Shown here one piece after another: positions 42,174-51,532 of a DNA stretch of 64,000 bases. The notes beneath the pieces are model-generated. The model searched no databases. It was given only the letters and a program-made list of their open reading frames with translations, and was not told the origin of the DNA. A program made the translations under genes and the position numbers. Numbering within the stretch: the stretch's first letter is position 1; the number at the start of each line of letters is the position of its first letter. Source of the stretch: GCA-2720975 sp964467985 (GTDB lineage: Bacteria > Planctomycetota > UBA1135 > GCA-002686595); assembly GCA_964467985.1 (NCBI GenBank), contig CAYXTP010000005.1, positions 208,945 to 272,944 on the forward strand, read 5' to 3'.

Positions 42174-42731
42174 GTGTACCGACCTGCCATTGAACGCGCG
42201 TTGAGAGTCGCGCACGAGGCTCATGCAGGTCAGACCCGCAAGGGTGGCGGCCTTCCCTACGTCTTGCACCCCATCCACGTCGCGCTGATCCTGGCCGGTT
42301 GCAACGCAAGCGAAGACGTAATCGTCGCCGCCCTCCTACACGACGTGGTCGAAGACTGCGAGGATTGGGACCTGGACCGCATGCAGGCCGAGTTCGGAGC
42401 CCGCGTGCGCTCGATCCTGGACGAGGTCACGGAGAACAAGGACCTAGCCTGGGAGGAACGCAAACAGGCAGCTATCGACCACGTGCCGCACCTCTCCCCA
42501 GAGGCGCTGCTCGTCAAGGCTGCGGACAAGCTGCACAACTTGTCTTCCCTACTTGCGGATCTGCGCGCGGCGGACGACCCCGACGATGTTTGGCGTCCCT
42601 TCACCCGCGGACCAGCCCAGACCCTGCGCATGTCACGAACTCTGGTCGAGGCCCTGGTCCCGCACCTGGACGCAGCACTCGGCAAGTCTCTCACCGACGC
42701 TCTGGAAGCTCTAGAAGCGCTGCCCTCTTAG
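42174..42731 (+). CDS. HD domain protein, RelA/SpoT-hydrolase-like
   Basis: A 185-residue HD-superfamily hydrolase of the SpoT-like (HD_4) type, related to guanosine-3',5'-bis(diphosphate) 3'-pyrophosphohydrolases. Motifs: HEAHAGQTRKGGGLPYVLHPIHVALIL, LLHDVVEDCEDW (HD), and KAADKLHNL. No synthetase, TGS or ACT domain is present, so it resembles small alarmone hydrolases. GTG start at 42174 is 15 bases after the preceding gene. Its stop overlaps the convergent cysQ-like gene by 4 bases. Degradation of (p)ppGpp or a related nucleotide is likely. Confidence 0.88.
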   Translation: MYRPAIERALRVAHEAHAGQTRKGGGLPYVLHPIHVALILAGCNASEDVIVAALLHDVVEDCEDWDLDRMQAEFGARVRSILDEVTENKDLAWEERKQAAIDHVPHLSPEALLVKAADKLHNLSSLLADLRAADDPDDVWRPFTRGPAQTLRMSRTLVEALVPHLDAALGKSLTDALEALEALPS

Positions 42732-43552
42732 CGCTCGTCTTCCAAGGCGCCGCAGCTGGCGAGGACTTCCAACACGCGGTCTTTGAACGCGGGCCGGCAG
42801 ACGACCAACTCGTGGTTGTGCGGGTCAGCCAGGTTGTAGCGGTGTTCGTCGCCACGCAACTTGCAGACGTGCCAGCCGAGGGCGCGCGCCACGGTTTCGG
42901 GGGCGCAGGTGTCCCACTCCTTCAGACCGATCTTGTGCACGTAAACGTCGGCTTCTTCGGAGAGCAGCATGCAGACCTTGTTGCCCACCGAACCCGCGGG
43001 TGCGGCTTCCCCTCCGATTGTGTCGATGAACGTCTCGACCCAGGGGGGCGTGTGACTGCGGGACACCGCCACGCGCGGTTTGTCCGGAGCGGCCGAGTCG
43101 CCGTAGGAGAGCTTGCCTTCGCCGTCGACTCCGTGTCGCTCCCGACCGGCGACGGTGACTCCCCACAGGACCTTGCCCTGCGCTGGGAGAGCCACGGCGG
43201 CCAGGGCGCACTCTCCGCCAACGGTCAGAGCCACGTGCACAGCCCAATCAGGGCGTAGTTGGCTGTATTCGCGAGTCCCGTCGAGCGGGTCCACGATCCA
43301 CGCGCGGTCTTTGGAGAGGCGCTCTGCGGAGTCGGCCGTCTCTTCAGAGAGGATGCCGTCTTCGGGATAACGACCCAGGATCAACCCCTGCAAGTATCCG
43401 TCGCAAGCCTGGTCCCCTACGTCGGCCAGCATCTTGCCCTCCCAGCGTTCCATGGCGCGGAGGGACATGGCGCGTTCGCCTGCAGCAGCGGCGGCGGCGC
43501 GGGCAAACGTGAGGTCGCGTTCGATTTCCTCGGGGCTGATGGCTTGGCTCAT
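42728..43552 (-). CDS. cysQ: 3'(2'),5'-bisphosphate nucleotidase CysQ-like
   Basis: A 274-residue inositol-monophosphatase-family enzyme. Metal motifs: LSEETAD, WIVDPLDGTREY (DPLDGT), and EWDTCAPE near the end. The order and the short size fit CysQ, which removes the 3'-phosphate of PAP, and links it to sat and cysC in the same window. Inositol or fructose 1,6-bisphosphate as substrate cannot be excluded. ATG 43552 is chosen; a frame extending 12 codons upstream is less likely. It is convergent with the HD gene. Confidence 0.85.
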   Translation of the reverse strand: MSQAISPEEIERDLTFARAAAAAAGERAMSLRAMERWEGKMLADVGDQACDGYLQGLILGRYPEDGILSEETADSAERLSKDRAWIVDPLDGTREYSQLRPDWAVHVALTVGGECALAAVALPAQGKVLWGVTVAGRERHGVDGEGKLSYGDSAAPDKPRVAVSRSHTPPWVETFIDTIGGEAAPAGSVGNKVCMLLSEEADVYVHKIGLKEWDTCAPETVARALGWHVCKLRGDEHRYNLADPHNHELVVCRPAFKDRVLEVLASCGALEDER

Positions 43553-43606
43553 GGGCTGGATTCCGACAAACCTGCCGCGATTACACAACCCACGGACCCA
43601 ACAAGA

Positions 43607-45433
43607 TCATTCGTTTCCGGTATTGCCCATCCGCGCGCGGGCGATCTCTTGGACGCGCCGAGCCTCGGACCGCCAGGGTGCATTCGGATCGGCGAGCCCG
43701 AGGGCCTTGTCCACGGAGCCCAGAGCCTCCCCAAAGCGCAGCTGTCTCAAAAGGGTGACCCCCAAGTTGAAATGAGCCTCGGCCCAATTCGGACGCACGA
43801 TCAGGGCGGAGCGGAAGAGGGCTTCTGCTTCACGAGTTGTGGCTAGCCGCTGGGTGTCATTGTCGCCCGCAAGGGGACCCACCAACAAACTCGCCAGCTG
43901 GAAGGCGGCTTCCGGTCGCGCACTATCTCGCTCGAGCACCCGCCTGTATTCGTCTGCTGCCGCGGCCGCTTGCCCCGTGCTCGCCAGCGCCATGCCCAGC
44001 GCGGTGCGCGTGCTGAGATTGTCCTGTTCAGTGAGTGCCGCCCTCAGCAGGTCGACTGCCTCTTGCCCCCGACCCGCCTTCACAAGTTGCAAACCCGAGC
44101 GCCGCGCTTGCATGTCCGCTCCCCCGCGCGCGTTCACTTGTAGCCACTGTTCTTGAGCCAAGAGGCTGACCCCACCAAGAGCGAGCAAGACGCCTGCCAC
44201 GGCACGCCCGCGCACGCGGCCAGCCGCAAGTGATGACCAAATCCCCTCGAGCGTGATGCCGGCTAGAGTTGCCGCCAGGGGCAAGATCGGAGCTCGATAG
44301 CGGCCCACAACGAAGAACGCTACAAGCACCGCGGCATAGGTCAGCACGCCCGACCACAGAGGTAGACTGCGGCGCGATACCAATGGGGCGCACAGGGCCA
44401 GCAGCAACAGCCAGCGAGAATCCAAGGGCCAACGAATCCAAGCCGAGCTGTCCCGCGCGATCGCAAAACCCGGACCGAGCTGTGGAATCTCCACCGGGTG
44501 CATGAAGAAGAAAGCCTTGCGGCCTAGGCGCAGACAGACCTTCCAGGGTTCCTTGGCCATGTCGCTCAACGCGCGATCGCGCCACCAAGCGGACGCCCCC
44601 TGGTAGTCCAGTGTCTGCCCGCTCTGGTCGCGGGCCAGCTGCAACGCCACCGGGTCCGTCGCGAGGTCATAACCCTGCGGGGCGTCGAACAATCCGCTCG
44701 CCCCATGGTGGTTGCCAACCCAGAAATTGAAGCCTCCACTGGCCGTGAGCAGAACGGGCTCACCCGAGGTGAACAAGTTGCTGGCTGTGAAGGGCAGGAT
44801 GGCGATGGCCATGCCGGCCAAGAAACGTCTGATCGCGGGCGCGCCACCCCGGCGCCTCCCTTGGATGAGCAGGATCAGGGCCAGTGGCAGCGTGGTAGGG
44901 CGTAGGGCGCTGGCCAAGCCGAGCACCCACCCGCTCCCGAACCAGCACCGAGCTGGCTGGGACGAGCCCTCCGCACCTAGCGCCAGGTAGAAGGCCCAAA
45001 CCACGAAGAGGGCTTGGGGTCCGGCGACCAAGACCTCTCCCTCGTAGTAGATGCTGGGGCCGTGCAGGGCAGCGAGGAGCCCGGCGATCCACCCTGCGCG
45101 TGACCCCGCCAGTCGCGACGCCATGCGGGCCACGAGCAATGCGGTAAGCGCGCCCAGAAAGGCCTGCAAGAGACGCAGACCCAGCAGCTGGAAGGTCCCA
45201 AGAAAGGGAGCCATAAAATAGGGGTACAGCGGTGAGAGCAGGTAGGGGGTCTCACCGGCGGGCAGGCCCGACCCCAGTCCCTTGGCCGCGCTAGCCATGA
45301 CTTCGGCATCGAGGAACAACCCATTGGCGCCGGCGCTGTGCATGGTCGCGACATGTCCTAGGCGCAAGACCAGAGCGAGGGCAAACAACGCGAACCCGTG
45401 GGATCGCCGGAATTCAGGGGTGGCGGCCTTCAA
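43607..45433 (-). CDS. Membrane glycosyltransferase (GT39-like) with TPR tail
   Basis: A 608-residue polytopic protein. About 12 membrane helices cover residues 10-420, with an extracytoplasmic FLDAEVMASAAKGL segment near the N-terminus, the region where GT39/ArnT-type enzymes have their acidic catalytic site. A C-terminal TPR domain (about 440-600, e.g. NWAEAHFNLGVTLLRQLRFGEALG) follows. Such enzymes use polyprenyl-phosphate sugars to modify lipids or proteins outside the membrane. The start codon is TTG, 8 bases after TAGATT. Acceptor and sugar are unknown. Confidence 0.8.
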   Translation of the reverse strand: MKAATPEFRRSHGFALFALALVLRLGHVATMHSAGANGLFLDAEVMASAAKGLGSGLPAGETPYLLSPLYPYFMAPFLGTFQLLGLRLLQAFLGALTALLVARMASRLAGSRAGWIAGLLAALHGPSIYYEGEVLVAGPQALFVVWAFYLALGAEGSSQPARCWFGSGWVLGLASALRPTTLPLALILLIQGRRRGGAPAIRRFLAGMAIAILPFTASNLFTSGEPVLLTASGGFNFWVGNHHGASGLFDAPQGYDLATDPVALQLARDQSGQTLDYQGASAWWRDRALSDMAKEPWKVCLRLGRKAFFFMHPVEIPQLGPGFAIARDSSAWIRWPLDSRWLLLLALCAPLVSRRSLPLWSGVLTYAAVLVAFFVVGRYRAPILPLAATLAGITLEGIWSSLAAGRVRGRAVAGVLLALGGVSLLAQEQWLQVNARGGADMQARRSGLQLVKAGRGQEAVDLLRAALTEQDNLSTRTALGMALASTGQAAAAADEYRRVLERDSARPEAAFQLASLLVGPLAGDNDTQRLATTREAEALFRSALIVRPNWAEAHFNLGVTLLRQLRFGEALGSVDKALGLADPNAPWRSEARRVQEIARARMGNTGNE

Positions 45434-45586
45434 CGGCGGCCAATCTACAGCAATGGACGGGCGGGTGCGCTTGTTGTAGGACTCGCAGGCAGGTGCGCTC
45501 GAACTAGGCTAGTCCTACTTCGGTTTGCTTCTGAACTGACTGGGTTTGGTGTGCATCCGTCTCGGGAATTGCCCCCAGCTTCAATG

Positions 45587-45613
45587 AAAAGGGGCCGCCG
45601 GCCTGCAGGCCCC
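45587..45613 (-). terminator. Terminator of rhodanese gene
   Basis: On the minus strand: GGGGCC, 11-base loop, GGCCCC, then TTTTC. It lies about 100 bases after the stop of the rhodanese gene (45711). The rest of 45434-45710 shows no gene. Confidence 0.65.
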
Positions 45614-45710
45614 CCCTCCTCGCGCACCAGGTCCCGACGGGTGGTCTCCAACGTCCACAGACAAGGCCAAACGAAGGAATGCTCTTTGTGGCTATGCACA
45701 GGGAACCCAG

Positions 45711-46256
45711 TCAGTTCGGTCTGCTCACCTCGCCGGTCCAAGCCATGAAGCCCCCACTCAGGTTGTGCAAGCGCTCATAACCCATGTGCGAGAGCTCCTC
45801 GCACACTCCGAGTGAGCGACCGCCACCGGCGCAATAGACCAGAACGGGCTGACCTGTGCGCGGGATTTCCTCCTTGCGCTCGGCGATTTCGTCCACAGGG
45901 ATGCAGATTGCCCCCGGCAGCACACCACCCGCTGTCTCCTCGGGGGAGCGCACGTCCACCACCACGAAATTCGGATCGGCGACCATCAGCTCCTGGGCCT
46001 CCTTGTTGTCGACTTCGCGCCACAAGAGACCCTCGCGCACCATCTCGGGGGTGAGTTTCTCCCCGGAGACGACTCGGATCATGAACTGCTGCACGACGAA
46101 CAGCTCGCGTCGCAGGGCCTCGGCCACATTTCTGGCCTGCCTGCGGGTGTCTGCCCGAGCCTCTTCAATCCCCTTCAGAGCGTCCTGAGCCTGCTTGCGG
46201 GCGCTGAGGGCGAGCAGGCAGGCGACGACCGCAACAGCCATGAGTGCATAGTCCAT
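45711..46256 (-). CDS. Membrane-anchored rhodanese-domain protein
   Basis: A 181-residue protein with one N-terminal membrane helix (about 3-20), a coiled-coil-like helix (about 22-60) and a C-terminal rhodanese domain (about 85-175). The active-site loop is YCAGGGRS (Cys about 141), of a size suiting sulfur transfer, and VVDVRSPEE marks the domain. Rhodaneses carry a persulfide on this Cys. Orientation is not clear; the loop may face the cytoplasm. Predicted leaderless from TAGGAT. Possible role in sulfur relay or redox control. Confidence 0.86.
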   Translation of the reverse strand: MDYALMAVAVVACLLALSARKQAQDALKGIEEARADTRRQARNVAEALRRELFVVQQFMIRVVSGEKLTPEMVREGLLWREVDNKEAQELMVADPNFVVVDVRSPEETAGGVLPGAICIPVDEIAERKEEIPRTGQPVLVYCAGGGRSLGVCEELSHMGYERLHNLSGGFMAWTGEVSRPN

Positions 46257-46262
46257 GTGCGA

Positions 46263-46268
46263 ATCCTA
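46263..46268 (-). promoter_or_regulatory. -10 element TAGGAT, leaderless start
   Basis: On the minus strand TAGGAT lies exactly 6 bases before the rhodanese ATG at 46256. Confidence 0.6.
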
Positions 46269-46364
46269 CCACCGCAACAGGGGTAGAGCGCAGGATTGCC
46301 CGCGGGCCGCACCAAATCGCCTCGAAGAGTGGTACAGCGCCCTTTCGCCTTCCCCTCTGGATCC

Positions 46365-46370
46365 TATACT
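46365..46370 (+). promoter_or_regulatory. -10 element TATACT for korAB
   Basis: TATACT, 88 bases before the korA ATG at 46458. The leader would be about 80 bases. No Shine-Dalgarno is visible at the start codon. Confidence 0.45.
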
Positions 46371-46457
46371 CACTGCGCAAAAATACGCGGAGCGAGACTG
46401 ATACGCTCCGCCCTCGCCGTCCCCATGCGGCGCAGACGACGACCGTACTCCTCTCCA

Positions 46458-48314
46458 ATGACGACCATCAACCAGCCCGGATCCGAGCTGCCCCTTCAAC
46501 AACTCGAGACTGTTGTTATCCGTTTTGCTGGAGACTCCGGCGACGGCATGCAGATCACAGGCAACCAGTTCACCTTGACCAGCGCCCTGGTGGGCAACGA
46601 CCTCGCGACCTTGCCGGATTTTCCCGCAGAGATCCGGGCGCCAGTGGGTACGCGCCCCGGCGTTTCCGGTTTCCAACTGCAGTTCAGTGCGAGTGACATT
46701 CACACTCCCGGTGACGGCCCGGACGTCCTGGTAGCGATGAACCCGGCGGCGCTGGTCGTCAACATGGATGCGCTTAAGCCGGGCGGCATCGTCGTCCTCA
46801 ATACAGGCGCCTTCAAGGCCTCGGACCTGCGCAAAGCGAAGCTGGAAACGAACCCGATCGAGGATGGCAGCCTAGACGGATACCGCGTGATTCCGGTCGA
46901 TATCAACGAGCGGGTCCTCGCCGCCTTGGCCGAAACGGAGCTCAGCAAGAAGGACAAGGAGCGCTGCAAGAACTTCTACACCTTGGGTCTGATGTACTGG
47001 GTGTACAGCCGTCCCCTTGAGCCCACGATGGAGTGGCTCAGCGAGAAATTCGCCAAGAAACCAGAGCTTGCTGAGGCCAACCAACTCGCCTTGCAGGCGG
47101 GTTACAACGCGGGCGACATTCACGAGCTCTTTCAGGGTCGCTACGAAGTGCCCAAGACTGATGAGCTTCCGGCTGGCACGTACCGCAACATCAATGGCAA
47201 TCAAGCCGTGGCCTTGGGTCTGGTTGCTGGCGCCCAGTTGGCAGACCTGACCCCTGTCCTGGGGTCTTATCCGATCACTCCGGCCTCGACGATTCTGGAA
47301 GAGTTGGCGGCTCTCAAGCGATTTGGCGTCGTGACCATGCAGTTGGAAGATGAGATTGCTGCCATCTGCGCCGCCATCGGTGCGGCCTTCTCCGGCAGCC
47401 TGGGCATCACGAGCACTTCGGGCCCGGGCATGGCACTCAAGGGCGAGGCCATGGGCCTGGCTATTTCGGCCGAGCTACCGTTGGTCATCGTGGACGTGCA
47501 ACGCGCTGGCCCCTCGACCGGGATGCCCACCAAAGTGGAGCAGTCCGACCTGCTGCAGTCCATCATGGGTCGCAACGGTGACGCACCCCTGCCCGTGCTG
47601 GCAGCCAGTTCGCCCTCGGACGCTTTTGATGTAACCATCGAGGCCTGTCGCATCGCGGTTCAATTCATGACTCCGGTGATCCTGCTCTCGGACAACTTCA
47701 TCGCCAACGGCTCGGAGCCCTGGCTCCTGCCCAAGACCACGGACCTCAATCCCTTCCCCGTGGAATTTGCCACCAATCCAGAGGGCCACCAGACTTACCA
47801 GCGCGACGCCAAGGGCTCGCGGCCGTGGGTCAAGCCCGGTACGCCCGACATGGCATTCCGAATCGGGGGCCTGGAGAAGGACACCGCTGGAAACATCAGC
47901 TACGACCCCCAAAACCACCAGTCGATGACCGATCAACGTCATCAGAAGGTGCAAAACGTGGCGCAGACCTATGCGCCGCTGGAGCTGGTTGGGGAGGCTT
48001 CTGGTGATCTGCTCGTTTTGGGCTGGGGGTCCAGCAAGGGCATCATCACGCAGGCCGTCACGGACTCACGCAATGCGGGCAACACGGTCAGTCGTCTGCA
48101 CCTGCAGAACCTCTGGCCGTTGCCGGCAGATCTCAACGAAATCCTCACGGGCTTCAAGGCCATCCTCGTGCCCGAGATGAACATGGGGCAGTTGACTCGC
48201 GTGCTGCGAGGCGAAATGCCTCAGCACAACTTCATCGCCTTCACCAAGGTGACGGGGCAGCCCTTCCTCGTCTCGGAAGTCACAGAGAAGATCGCCGACA
48301 TCCTGGAGAACTGA
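46458..48314 (+). CDS. korA: 2-oxoacid:acceptor oxidoreductase, alpha subunit (gamma-alpha fusion)
   Basis: A 618-residue subunit combining the gamma domain (about 15-190, VIRFAGDSGDGMQITGNQ) and alpha domain (about 235-615, YPITPASTILEELA; GPSTGMPTKVEQSDL). With KorB it oxidises a 2-oxoacid such as 2-oxoglutarate with CoA, passing electrons to ferredoxin. This fused type is typical of aerobic KorAB. A possible role is the tricarboxylic acid cycle in place of the dehydrogenase complex. A frame from 46296 is rejected. The gene is coupled to korB, 1 base apart. Confidence 0.93.
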   Translation: MTTINQPGSELPLQQLETVVIRFAGDSGDGMQITGNQFTLTSALVGNDLATLPDFPAEIRAPVGTRPGVSGFQLQFSASDIHTPGDGPDVLVAMNPAALVVNMDALKPGGIVVLNTGAFKASDLRKAKLETNPIEDGSLDGYRVIPVDINERVLAALAETELSKKDKERCKNFYTLGLMYWVYSRPLEPTMEWLSEKFAKKPELAEANQLALQAGYNAGDIHELFQGRYEVPKTDELPAGTYRNINGNQAVALGLVAGAQLADLTPVLGSYPITPASTILEELAALKRFGVVTMQLEDEIAAICAAIGAAFSGSLGITSTSGPGMALKGEAMGLAISAELPLVIVDVQRAGPSTGMPTKVEQSDLLQSIMGRNGDAPLPVLAASSPSDAFDVTIEACRIAVQFMTPVILLSDNFIANGSEPWLLPKTTDLNPFPVEFATNPEGHQTYQRDAKGSRPWVKPGTPDMAFRIGGLEKDTAGNISYDPQNHQSMTDQRHQKVQNVAQTYAPLELVGEASGDLLVLGWGSSKGIITQAVTDSRNAGNTVSRLHLQNLWPLPADLNEILTGFKAILVPEMNMGQLTRVLRGEMPQHNFIAFTKVTGQPFLVSEVTEKIADILEN

Positions 48315-48315
48315 C

Positions 48316-49314
48316 ATGGCAACCCAAGCAACCCTCACCAAGAAAGACTTCCAATCCGACCAGGAGGTGCGTTGGTGCCCCGGCTGTGGGGATTACGCGA
48401 TCCTCAACGCAGTCCAGAAGTACCTGGCCGAGGTGGCAGTTTCCCCCGCCAACGTCGTGTTCGTCAGTGGTATCGGGTGTTCAAGCCGGTTCCCCTACTA
48501 CATGAACTCCTACGGGTTCCACACCATTCATGGTCGGGCTCCGGCGTTCGCCACGGGCATCAAGACCTCCAACCCGGAATTGGACGTTTGGTTGGTCACC
48601 GGCGATGGAGACGCCATGTCCATCGGTGGCAACCACTTCATCCACGTGGTGCGACGCAACGTGAATTTGAACATCCTGATGTTCAACAACCAGATCTACG
48701 GGTTGACCAAGGGGCAGTACTCGCCCACATCGCCCGAGGGCAAGAAGACCAAGACTTCGCCCATGGGTTCGATCGACAGGCCCTTCAACCCGATCAGTCT
48801 AGCCTTGGGCGCCAACGCGACCTTTGTGGCACGTACGGTGGACATGGACTCCAAGCACATGGCCGCCACTCTGGCCGCAGCTCACAAGCACCAGGGCACT
48901 GCCTTCGTTGAGGTTTTGCAGAACTGCGTGATCTTCAACAAGGACTTCTACTCCGACGAAATGGCCAAGAGCGTGCGGGCCGAGAAGACCGTCAATCTCG
49001 TTCCTGGGGAAAAAATGGTCTACGGCGCTGACAACGATAAGGGTCTGCGCTTGGACGGTTGGCATGTGAAGGCCTGCTCCGCCGAGGAAGCCGACACTTG
49101 GGATCCGGGCACAGCCTCTTCGGCGCCCGCGTTCCTGATGTCCCAGATGGACGATGACCCGGACCTGCCCGTTCCCATGGGGATTTTCCGCAGTGTCGAG
49201 GGCACCTGCTATGACGCCGCAGTCAACGCCCAAATCGACCAGGCATTGAGTGAGTCTGGACCAGGCGACCTGAACGACCTGATCTGGTCAGGCAACTGCT
49301 GGGAAATCGACTGA
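48316..49314 (+). CDS. korB: 2-oxoacid:acceptor oxidoreductase, beta subunit
   Basis: A 332-residue thiamine-diphosphate-binding subunit. It contains a CPGCGDYAIL motif (about 21-30) with cysteines for the 4Fe-4S cluster, the TPP-binding GDGDAMSIGGNHFIHVVRR, and MFNNQIYGLTKGQ. A further Cys in ALQNCV-like context (EVLQNCVIF) may complete the cluster. It forms a heterodimer with KorA. Two genes make the complete enzyme. The 46-base gap to the next ATG frame has no promoter of note beyond TAGGGT at 49389. Confidence 0.93.
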   Translation: MATQATLTKKDFQSDQEVRWCPGCGDYAILNAVQKYLAEVAVSPANVVFVSGIGCSSRFPYYMNSYGFHTIHGRAPAFATGIKTSNPELDVWLVTGDGDAMSIGGNHFIHVVRRNVNLNILMFNNQIYGLTKGQYSPTSPEGKKTKTSPMGSIDRPFNPISLALGANATFVARTVDMDSKHMAATLAAAHKHQGTAFVEVLQNCVIFNKDFYSDEMAKSVRAEKTVNLVPGEKMVYGADNDKGLRLDGWHVKACSAEEADTWDPGTASSAPAFLMSQMDDDPDLPVPMGIFRSVEGTCYDAAVNAQIDQALSESGPGDLNDLIWSGNCWEID

Positions 49315-49405
49315 GGCTCGCAGGGGAGTTCCTGCACCTTTTGGCTGGCGACCAGCGGCCGTGCTTGGGGATCCCCACGGGCCTGGGGTAGGGTCTTCGG
49401 CAGCC

Positions 49406-51082
49406 ATGTCGGAGTCCATTACAAGTGCCGCCGGATCAGGGGGTTCCGCGACACAGCGCAAGCGCTGGACGTTGCTGTCGGTCCTCTTGCCCTGGGCCTT
49501 ACTCGTAGGCACGGGCTTGCGGGGCTTGGACTTCGGCACGCATTGGGATGAGAACGAGGCCTTTTTGCAGCCGTTGCGCACGGCGGTGGAAGAAGGGAAC
49601 CTGCTTCCGCGACGCTACAACTACCCTTCGTTGGGCTTCGCGATCACCGTGGCGGCCTTGGCACCGGAGGCGATCTCCAGTTTGGGGGCGGCCGAGGGAG
49701 TCGTGCCGGCGCTGCGCTCCAAGGTTCTGGCCATGTTGCCCAAGGGGACAGAGGCCGAAGCGAAGTCCCAGCTTGCTCGAGAGGGTCCCAGCAAGGACTT
49801 CCTGTTGCGTCTGCGATTGCTCTTCTTGCTGGCGGGCGCGCTGGCCGTCCTGTGGGTTCACCTCGCAGTCTTGGCCCGAGGCGGCACAGGCTTGGAGGCC
49901 CTGTTGGCTTCGACGTTGCTGGGCTTGTCCTTCGAGGTGTCCTATCACCTGCGCTGGGTCGCTCCCGACGGTCTGCTCATGGCTACTGCGGCTCTGACCT
50001 TGTTGCTGGCCACCATGAGCATGAACCGTTCGCATTCACTGCGCTGGGTTCTTGGCGCTGCCGTGGCCGCCGGGTTGGCCTGCTCTGCGAAGTACCCCGG
50101 CGGCTTGTTGCTGATTCCAGCAGCGCTGGCGGCCTTGCGGGCTGGCATGGGAGGCAAGGGCTTCAGTGCCAGGAGTCTCGGCCGGGGAGCGCTGTTCGTT
50201 CTGGCCGTCGCGGCCTTGTTTTGCGTGACCTTCGCTCTGACCAGTCCGGCTGTGCTGTTGGACTCGGACCGATTCTGGGTGGACGTCAAATACGAACGCA
50301 TTCACTACACGCAAGGAGGGCATGGCCTGCACACGGTCGCCGCTGGCTGGGAGCACCTGACAACTAGCCTGCGTTACCTCTGCTCGCAGGGTCTGTCCAA
50401 CTCACCTCTATTGGCTACCGTCCTTTCCTTGCTCGCGCTGTTGGGCATCGTCCGAACCGTGAAAGAGGACCGCTGGATTGCGGCACTATTGATCCTCATG
50501 CCCCTTGTTCATCTGGGCTACATCTCAAGCGTGCGGGTGTTCATGGTTCGCAACCTGATCGTGCTCCTGCCCTTCATGGCGCTCCTGGCTGCGCGCGGGG
50601 CCGCATGGTTGCTGGAGAGCAGCCCCGTGAGCAGGCGTGGCTGGGTAGCGCCTCTCTTCCTCGGAGTGCTATGCCTGACCAACGGTTTCACTTTGATCAG
50701 CGCAGCCGGTTCAATCGACGATTCGTGGCCCGAGCAGGCCCTGCGGGATCTTGCGCAGGACCTCCGCGGGCGGTCCCCCGAGCCGGTCTACGTGACCCCG
50801 TCCATTCGACTAGGGTTGCAGGAGCTGGGCCTGGCTGAGGGGCTCGAACACCTGACTGGAGTGATGTCCGAAGACGTTCACTCGGCGGCAGCCTACCGCA
50901 ACGAAATCGGAGGCGGTCCAAACATGCGCTGGACGTTTTCGCCCAAGTTCATCAAGTGGTACGGATCGCGTGAAGTCAACCTGGCCTACTACCCAACTTG
51001 GCCTGCGGACAAGTTGATTTGGATCTCCACCGAGGCTCTTGCCGAGAACGATTTGTTTCTGCGACCGCTCGCGAGCGAGTGA
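49406..51082 (+). CDS. Membrane glycosyltransferase (GT39-like)
   Basis: A 558-residue polytopic protein with about 11 helices. The first loop after helix 1 reads DFGTHWDENEAFLQPL, with the acidic pair usual for GT39/PMT catalysis; more conserved spots are YNYPSLGFAI and SAKYPGGLLLIPAALAAL. A C-terminal soluble segment (about 430-558) may bind the acceptor. ATG 49406 is chosen over an in-frame GTG 45 bases upstream, because TAGGGT is 11 bases before it. It may glycosylate lipids or proteins of the envelope. Confidence 0.78.
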   Translation: MSESITSAAGSGGSATQRKRWTLLSVLLPWALLVGTGLRGLDFGTHWDENEAFLQPLRTAVEEGNLLPRRYNYPSLGFAITVAALAPEAISSLGAAEGVVPALRSKVLAMLPKGTEAEAKSQLAREGPSKDFLLRLRLLFLLAGALAVLWVHLAVLARGGTGLEALLASTLLGLSFEVSYHLRWVAPDGLLMATAALTLLLATMSMNRSHSLRWVLGAAVAAGLACSAKYPGGLLLIPAALAALRAGMGGKGFSARSLGRGALFVLAVAALFCVTFALTSPAVLLDSDRFWVDVKYERIHYTQGGHGLHTVAAGWEHLTTSLRYLCSQGLSNSPLLATVLSLLALLGIVRTVKEDRWIAALLILMPLVHLGYISSVRVFMVRNLIVLLPFMALLAARGAAWLLESSPVSRRGWVAPLFLGVLCLTNGFTLISAAGSIDDSWPEQALRDLAQDLRGRSPEPVYVTPSIRLGLQELGLAEGLEHLTGVMSEDVHSAAAYRNEIGGGPNMRWTFSPKFIKWYGSREVNLAYYPTWPADKLIWISTEALAENDLFLRPLASE

Positions 51083-51083
51083 A

Positions 51084-51359
51084 CTAGACGAGTTTCTCGA
51101 CCTGTCCCAAGGGCAACCAATTCTGGACATCACTTGAGGGGAACGTGCAGTCACGTTGCTTGACGTCCACTCCGTAAGTGGCGGTCTCCCGAATCCAGTG
51201 CTCGCGATCACCTTCTTGGCCCTCTTGCCACAGGTCCACGTCGTGCATCAGCACTTCGAATCCGTTGGACTCGTCGAAGCGGCCAATGATGGCGCTGCCA
51301 TTCTTCAGCTCCACAACGAGGTTCATACCGTGGGGGGCTTGCGCGATGTTCTCGTTCAT
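51084..51359 (-). CDS. Small hypothetical protein
   Basis: A 91-residue protein, beta-rich at the start (MNLVVELKNGSAIIGRFDESNG, then EVLMHDVDLWQEGQEG), which might be an SH3-like barrel. The end includes FPSSDVQNWLPLGQVEKLV. No signal peptide or known family. It ends 1 base after the opposite-strand gene at 51082. Expressed probably alone; function unknown. Confidence 0.68.
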   Translation of the reverse strand: MNENIAQAPHGMNLVVELKNGSAIIGRFDESNGFEVLMHDVDLWQEGQEGDREHWIRETATYGVDVKQRDCTFPSSDVQNWLPLGQVEKLV

Positions 51360-51465
51360 GGAATCGGCTCGAATCTTGGGTGGCTGCAGAGGGTCTGAGG
51401 GTCGGGCTTCTGCGTAACAGGATACCAGGGACCCATGGCACGTGGTGGCATGGGGGGTGGGCGGT

Positions 51466-51471
51466 TAGAAT
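51466..51471 (+). promoter_or_regulatory. -10 element TAGAAT for ilvE
   Basis: TAGAAT within GCGGTTAGAAT, 61 bases before the ilvE ATG at 51533; nearly identical context to the ychF promoter at 15166. Confidence 0.5.
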
Positions 51472-51532
51472 GGACGGCGACACTCTGGAGCGACAATTGT
51501 CTGAGTCGCTCCGCCCTCCCTTTTTGAGCCCC

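Noticed and set aside
43607..51082. O-antigen or capsule locus
   Set aside because: Two GT39-like membrane proteins lie 4 kb apart with metabolic genes between them; no sugar-nucleotide enzymes, flippase or polymerase were seen.
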